A program made the position numbers and the translations under genes. From NCBI RefSeq assembly GCF_002904335.1, contig NZ_PPHF01000048.1, forward strand, positions 186,001 through 250,000: a DNA stretch of 64,000 nt. The letters run 5' to 3'. The DNA comes from Amycolatopsis sp. CA-126428. GTDB taxonomy: Bacteria; Actinomycetota; Actinomycetes; Mycobacteriales; Pseudonocardiaceae. Below the pieces are notes generated by a model. The model did not search any database and was not told the DNA's origin. It was given only the letters and a program-made list of their open reading frames with translations. How positions within the stretch are numbered: position 1 is the stretch's first letter; each line of letters starts with the position of its first letter. Below are positions 59,931-64,000 of the stretch, piece by piece.

Positions 59931-60362
59931 GTGCCCGCAGCATGGACACAGACCGTCAAGGGACAACACTTACGCGGCCGACGTACGCGCAACACGAAGC
60001 CCGAGGTTGCGCTGCGCAGTGCAGTGCACGGACTGGGCCTACGGTTCCGGATTCATCGGTCCGTAGCTCCACGATGCACGCCTGACTTCGTACTACCTCA
60101 GTACCGGTTGGCCGTCTTCGTCGACGGGTGCTTCTGGCACGGTTGTCCCGCGCATTCACCAGTCCAGTTCCGTGGGCCGAACGCGGAGCAGTGGAAACGG
60201 AAACTGGCGACCAACCGCGCACGTGACCAACGGAACAATCAAGCCGCCGAGGCGGCGGGCTGGCAGGTAGTCCGGGTCTGGGAGTGTGAAATCCGAAGGG
60301 ACACTGCTGCTGCCGCCGATCGGGTGCTGGCGGCTGCGCGCAACCGAAGGGCGGGCAGCTAG
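59931..60362 (+). CDS. vsr: Very short patch repair (Vsr) endonuclease
   Basis: A 143-aa mismatch endonuclease. It nicks 5' to the T of T:G mismatches that arise by deamination of 5-methylcytosine. Active-site residues visible are Glu25 in RNTKPEVALR, Asp52 in CTPDFVLPQY and His70 in FVDGCFWHGCP. Cys67 and Cys72 are likely zinc ligands, with another Cys in VWECEIRR. GTG 59931 has GAGG 5 bp upstream and matches normal Vsr length; a longer frame from 59880 is unlikely. It is convergent with the C5-methyltransferase whose lesions it should repair. The stop TAG coincides with the IS630 left junction but would be the same without it. Confidence 0.92.
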   Translation: MPAAWTQTVKGQHLRGRRTRNTKPEVALRSAVHGLGLRFRIHRSVAPRCTPDFVLPQYRLAVFVDGCFWHGCPAHSPVQFRGPNAEQWKRKLATNRARDQRNNQAAEAAGWQVVRVWECEIRRDTAAAADRVLAAARNRRAGS

Positions 60363-61491
60363 TGTCCTGAGTCTGAATTTCGTGGCCAGTGTCTAGGATG
60401 CGGTGATGCCGAGTCCGATGCTGCCGCCGTTGGTGTTGAGCGATGAGGAACGCGAGACGTTGCTGCGGTGGTCACGTCGCCGGACAACGGCGCAGGCTCT
60501 GGCGCTGCGGTCGCGGATTGTACTGCGTTGCGCGGATGGTGGCTCGAACTCGCAAGTGGCTACGGAGTTCGGGGTGAAACGTCACACCGTGGCGAAGTGG
60601 CGGTCGCGGTTCCTCGCCGACGGGCTTGAGGGCCTGTCGGACGAACCGCGACCGGGTGCGCCGCGCACGGTCACCGACGAGCGCGTGGAGGCGGTGATCG
60701 TGAAGACCCTGGAGCAGTCCCCACCTGATCAGGACACACACTGGTCGACACGGTCGATGGCTGCGGCCACCGGCATGTCGCAGTCGACGGTGTCGCGGAT
60801 CTGGCGGGCGTTCGGTCTCAAGCCACATCAGATCCAGACGTGGAAGCTCTCGCGAGACCCGCAGTTCGTGGAGAAAGTCAGGGACGTGGTCGGGCTGTAT
60901 CTCGCCCCGCCGGACAACGCGATCGTGCTGTGTGTCGACGAGAAGTCGCAGATGCAGGCCATCGACCGGACCGCGCCCACTCTGCCGATCATGCCCACCA
61001 CGCCGGCGCGGATGACCCACGACTATGTGCGGCACGGCACCACGAGCCTGTTCGCCGCGCTGAACCTGGCCAACGGGTCGGTGATCGCCCAGCACCACCG
61101 CCGGCACCGGCATCAGGAGTTCCTGAAATTCCTCAAGACCATCGACGCCAACACCCCAGCCGACCTCGAGTTGCACCTGGTCTGCGACAACTACGCCACC
61201 CACAAGACCCCGGCCATCAAGAACTGGCTGCTGCAGCATCCACGCTTCCACGTGCACTTCACCACGACCAGCGCCTCCTGGCTCAACCTGGTCGAGCGCT
61301 GGTTCGCTGAGCTGACCAACCGCAAGCTCCGCCGATCAGCCCACCGCAGCGTCGCCGAACTCGAAGCCGACGTCGAGGCCTGGATCGGCGCCTGGAACGA
61401 CGACCCCAAACCCTTCGTCTGGACCAAAACCGCCGACCAGATCCTCGACACCCTCGCCGCATACTGCCAACGAATTAACGACTCAGGACAC
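60362..61491. mobile_element. IS630-family insertion sequence
   Basis: A 1130-bp element with 12-bp perfect terminal inverted repeats GTGTCCTGAGTC (60362-60373) and GACTCAGGACAC (61480-61491). Similarity continues inwards (AATTTCGT / AATTCGTT). It is flanked by a TA duplication (60360-60361, 61492-61493), the target of this family. It carries one intact transposase. The target before insertion reads AGCTAGAA, so it entered a CTAG. Confidence 0.93.
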
Positions 61492-61494
61492 TAG
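60406..61494 (+). CDS. IS630-family transposase
   Basis: A 362-aa cut-and-paste DDE transposase. The N-terminal double HTH is SNSQVATEFGVKRHTVAKWR (about 46-65) and MAAATGMSQSTVSRIWRAFG. Catalytic Asp1 is in VLCVDEKSQMQ, Asp2 in LHLVCDNYATHK, and the third acid, Glu, in SWLNLVERWFAEL. All three are present, so it is probably active. ATG 60406 is used; GTG 60403 is one codon upstream. The stop TAG is completed by the TA target duplication and the next chromosomal base. Confidence 0.94.
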   Translation: MPSPMLPPLVLSDEERETLLRWSRRRTTAQALALRSRIVLRCADGGSNSQVATEFGVKRHTVAKWRSRFLADGLEGLSDEPRPGAPRTVTDERVEAVIVKTLEQSPPDQDTHWSTRSMAAATGMSQSTVSRIWRAFGLKPHQIQTWKLSRDPQFVEKVRDVVGLYLAPPDNAIVLCVDEKSQMQAIDRTAPTLPIMPTTPARMTHDYVRHGTTSLFAALNLANGSVIAQHHRRHRHQEFLKFLKTIDANTPADLELHLVCDNYATHKTPAIKNWLLQHPRFHVHFTTTSASWLNLVERWFAELTNRKLRRSAHRSVAELEADVEAWIGAWNDDPKPFVWTKTADQILDTLAAYCQRINDSGH

Positions 61495-63377
61495 AACAGT
61501 GTCTGCACCGCACGACCACCCGAGCTGTCGGCGCACTGCTGACGAAGTGGGCAGTCATCACACAAAGTACTGGGAGTCTTACATACGGTACTACCAAGTA
61601 GTCGGAGCGCCGCTGCACGCAGCGGCGCTTCCGGGCCCGCTCCAACCAGTCTGGCAAGATCGACGCGGCCGTCGCTCAGCCTGTTGGTCTTGTCCGACTC
61701 ACTTCCGGCTACTCTTGCTGCAACCCTCAGGGTCGCCTGGGAGGCAAGGAGCACGTCCTCGCCTGCCAGGAGCCGGAAGGTCCGCTCCTCTGCCCCCTTC
61801 ATCGCCAGCGTTTCGGCCAGAGCATCGGGGTCCGTCCAGACCTTGCGCTTGGGCAGCAGCGGCCGGAACCGTTCCAACACCTGACGTCCGGCTTGCGTCT
61901 GGAGCTCTTCCTGCATCTGGTCGAGCTCGGCCTTTGTCAGCTTCACGCGGCCGCGAATCGCGGCGAGTGCCCGCTCGGCGCCCTTCGGAGCGTTGGAACG
62001 GCTCATCAGAAGAGCCGCGACTGCGGCAACGGCCGGCGTGACGCTCTGACCGGGCAGCGCATGCCAGTTGGAGCCGCGCTGCTGTTGCTCGGCCCAGCTG
62101 GTCAACGCCTGCCTGGCCTGCACCCAGCGCGAAGTCTCCCACTGCCGCTCGTCTGAACGTTCATCCGCTGGAATCGGTCGAAGTGCGGTTGCGGCGGCGC
62201 GACCCAGCAACGGCGGTACGGCGTTACCGATCTGGCGGAACGCGTCGCTGCGTGTACCTGCGAAACGGAAGCGGTCGGGGAAGGTTTGGACCCGGGCGGC
62301 TTCGCGGACCGTGAGCGTCCGCAGCTCTTGGGGGTGGATGTACCAGTAACCGTCCTTGGCGATGTGCGCCGTGATGGAGCGGCTCACCGATTCCCAGTCG
62401 AGCTTCTTGTACTTGTCGTCGAACGTCTCGGCTGAGTAACGCCTCAGCTCCTCGGGAAGGTCGGCATACAGGGTGGAGGCATCCATCATTCCGAAGATCT
62501 TGCGGTCGTCGTCACGTACCGGCCGAGTCATGTGATCCCACACGACGCCCTTCCGGGCACCGGCTCGCATCATCTCCGCAAAGGCAGGCAGATTGCGGGG
62601 CTTGCTGTAGGCCAGTTCACGACCACCGGTGGTGTCGTCAAGATGGGGCAGGTCACCGATGGCTTCGCGCAGGGTCGGCTGCTTGTCTTGCTTGGCCGGC
62701 CAAGCGAAGTCCTCGATATCACGTCGCGCCAAAACGATGAGACGCTTCCGGTGCTGAGGAACGCCGTAGCGCCATGCGTCCACCAGCCTGAACTCTGTGT
62801 AGTAGCCACCGCGTTCCAGTGCGTCGACCATGGTTCGCACCACGGCGAAGTCGTCACCAAGTGCCATGTCCGGGACGTTTTCCATAAGGACAGCCCGAGG
62901 CCGCACGGTGAGCGCTACGTCGAGAAACGCCTGCCAGAGCTCACGCCGATGGTCGTGTTCCTCACGGTGCCCGGCGACCACCAAACTGCGGATCTTGCTG
63001 CGACCCGCACGGCTGAACGGCTGGCAGGGAGGTCCACCCGCGAGGAGGTCAATCTCGGTTTTGGCGAGCATCTCGACGAGATCCTGACGTTGCGAGGGCT
63101 CGCTGAGGTCGCAGTCCATCGCCAGGCCGGGAAAGTTGTGGCTGTGCGTCTGCACGGCCTTCTCGTCGTTGTCAACCGAAACCGCGACCGTCCAGCCAGC
63201 CTCTTCCAGCCCGAGACTGAGTCCGCCGGCGCCGGAGAACAGGTCAACGGCGAGCCGCCGTCCCGCGGCCAGTCTCTGCGCGCACCACTGCTCGAAAGTG
63301 TCCTCGGTGCAGCCGTCAGGATGGCGGGCAAGTCGTAGATCGTCGCTGCGTTGCAGCTTGACCCCGTAGATCGACAC
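61491..63377 (-). CDS. dcm: C5-cytosine DNA methyltransferase fused to an EndoIII-like domain
   Basis: A 628-aa protein. The methyltransferase part (about 40-400) has motif I AVDLFSGAGGLSLGLEEAGW, motif IV LLAGGPPCQPFSRAG (catalytic Cys118), motif VI MENVPD, motif VIII PQHRKRLIVL and motif X QIGNAVPP. The target-recognition region is about 215-355. Beyond the usual end, residues of about 430-628 resemble a HhH-GPD/endonuclease III fold. This ends in VCKTPSTLCDDCPLRQQC: Cys599, 606, 609 and 615 match C-X6-C-X2-C-X5-C of the [4Fe-4S] loop. The catalytic Asp is apparently Ser546 and the HhH second Gly is Glu530. GTG 63375-63377. It is convergent with vsr. The target sequence is unknown. Confidence 0.88.
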   Translation of the reverse strand: MSIYGVKLQRSDDLRLARHPDGCTEDTFEQWCAQRLAAGRRLAVDLFSGAGGLSLGLEEAGWTVAVSVDNDEKAVQTHSHNFPGLAMDCDLSEPSQRQDLVEMLAKTEIDLLAGGPPCQPFSRAGRSKIRSLVVAGHREEHDHRRELWQAFLDVALTVRPRAVLMENVPDMALGDDFAVVRTMVDALERGGYYTEFRLVDAWRYGVPQHRKRLIVLARRDIEDFAWPAKQDKQPTLREAIGDLPHLDDTTGGRELAYSKPRNLPAFAEMMRAGARKGVVWDHMTRPVRDDDRKIFGMMDASTLYADLPEELRRYSAETFDDKYKKLDWESVSRSITAHIAKDGYWYIHPQELRTLTVREAARVQTFPDRFRFAGTRSDAFRQIGNAVPPLLGRAAATALRPIPADERSDERQWETSRWVQARQALTSWAEQQQRGSNWHALPGQSVTPAVAAVAALLMSRSNAPKGAERALAAIRGRVKLTKAELDQMQEELQTQAGRQVLERFRPLLPKRKVWTDPDALAETLAMKGAEERTFRLLAGEDVLLASQATLRVAARVAGSESDKTNRLSDGRVDLARLVGAGPEAPLRAAALRLLGSTVCKTPSTLCDDCPLRQQCADSSGGRAVQTLF

Positions 63378-63766
63378 TCGCCCGTACCCTTCCCCGAAAC
63401 ACCTGCGTCAACGAGCACCAGGAGAACACGGACGTCGTCCTGGATCAACAACGTCCATGATCTCCGGTGTCGAGTCGTTGTCCGTTACCGGGGCCGATGG
63501 ACGACAGTAACGATAGCGGCGGAGTCCGACGATTCATGTCCAGGGCCGCTCAGACCCAATATAACAGTTTGATCACATCGGGTTCGACGGTGACCTTGGG
63601 TTCATCACTCTGTGTGTTGGGTGACGCGCCCACGAGCGAACGATGCAGACGGAGATGCGCGACCTACCTACACTGGTCGTCTGATCCACGGGAGTTGTGG
63701 TGTGCGTCGACGGTTCGATCTAGCCAGTCTGACGCGGACGGGGGTGCGTTGGCGGGTGGGGTTGAG
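63378..63766. other. Gap upstream of the methyltransferase
   Basis: 389 bp without a supported gene. It is less GC-rich in places, for example AATATAAC near 63558-63565, a possible -10 region. Promoters for dcm (-) and for the rightward partial frame are expected here. Confidence 0.45.
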
Positions 63767-64000
63767 ATGAACAGCATCAACAACAGGATCGCCGACCCGC
63801 ACCCGGCTGGCACAATAGGCGCGCCGACCTCGTTGGACATGGCCCCCGAGGTCGATGCGGACTGGAGCGTCGACATCCGGGAGCCGACAGTCTTGTCGCC
63901 GATCGCGGTTCGCGGCTGTCAGCACAGGATCGACGTCGCCGTCTGCCGCCTTAAGCAAGGGGCAATCCGACATCGTGGCCCAACTACCGCAGGCACTCAC
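63767..64000 (+). CDS. Possible CDS, partial at the right edge
   Basis: An ATG at 63767 with GGTGGGG about 6 bp upstream opens a frame that stays open to the window end (78 codons, MNSINNRIADPHPAGTIGAP and onward). Third positions are G/C-rich for the first 60 codons and then weaken. No domain is recognisable. The opposite frame, 63668-64000, is also open, so the strand is not certain. Confidence 0.35.
   Translation, partial: MNSINNRIADPHPAGTIGAPTSLDMAPEVDADWSVDIREPTVLSPIAVRGCQHRIDVAVCRLKQGAIRHRGPTTAGTH

Noticed and set aside
59565-59969. Minus-strand frame with CPCCGHE near its start
   Set aside because: The Cys motif lies opposite the vsr coding start, no ribosome binding site is visible and the rest lacks any domain pattern.
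63668-64000. Minus-strand open frame at the right edge
   Set aside because: Arg-rich shadow; the plus-strand frame has a better start signal and third-position bias, though neither is strong.

Overview
The window is 64 kb of chromosome from a high-GC actinomycete. Base composition is around 70% G+C with strong third-position G/C. GTG starts and 4-bp ATGA/GTGA overlaps are frequent, TetR/MarR/XRE/ECF regulators are abundant, and deazaflavin-type, DUF742 and MmyB-type families occur. All of this suits Pseudonocardiales; Amycolatopsis is my best guess, made from gene style and not from any database match.

Layout. 0-3 kb: a TetR regulator divergent from a membrane Fe-S oxidoreductase of the EtfD (Rv0338c) type. 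3-10 kb: an orphan DUF742 protein, a CDF cation efflux protein, a secreted CAP-domain protein and a 1467-aa secreted protein with eleven DUF11/DUF7507-like repeats. 10-13.7 kb: a MarR/FAD-monooxygenase pair, dCTP deaminase and an MpaB-type oxygenase. 13.7-16.6 kb: a tRNA-Gly(CCC) gene followed by a low-GC relic of an integrative element, bounded by a 42-bp duplication of the tRNA 3' half. It holds a decayed tyrosine integrase and a DUF262 plus HEPN gene pair that resembles a defence or toxin module. 16.6-30.8 kb: an ECF42-type sigma factor with its DGPF protein, a P450, a secreted 5'-nucleotidase, an oxidoreductase, VanZ with an overlapping small membrane ORF, Mug glycosylase, an atypical LuxR regulator and a FadE5-like acyl-CoA dehydrogenase. 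30.8-41.4 kb: an MFS exporter divergent from an XRE regulator that is coupled to a leucine-rich-repeat protein; then VanW, a GroES-like protein, a thioredoxin/NHL protein, a SUKH-like protein and a membrane beta-solenoid protein. 41.4-59.5 kb: a polar amino-acid ABC transporter, the ATP-grasp/alpha-E/transglutaminase trio, a 2-oxoacid dehydrogenase operon (E1a-E1b-E2), a TetR-ABC exporter pair, a quinone oxidoreductase with its TetR, and FxsA. 59.5-64 kb: a second accessory patch with vsr, an IS630-family element and a C5-cytosine methyltransferase.

How parts work together. EtfD is known to take electrons from ETF during acyl-CoA dehydrogenation. In this window etfD and the fadE5-like gene, 28 kb apart, share a 14-bp palindrome of form TTACY-N4-RGTAA in their promoter regions, which suggests one fatty-acid oxidation regulon. 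Three divergent TetR or MarR gene pairs carry clear palindromes or direct repeats between the genes.

The two most interesting spots are the DUF262-HEPN pair in the tRNA-Gly relic, and the methyltransferase. The methyltransferase C-terminus ends in the endonuclease III iron-sulphur pattern C-X6-C-X2-C-X5-C, an apparent fusion of a methylase to a HhH-GPD glycosylase-like domain, convergent with vsr. An IS630 copy has landed exactly in the CTAG where the two stop codons overlap, leaving both genes intact.
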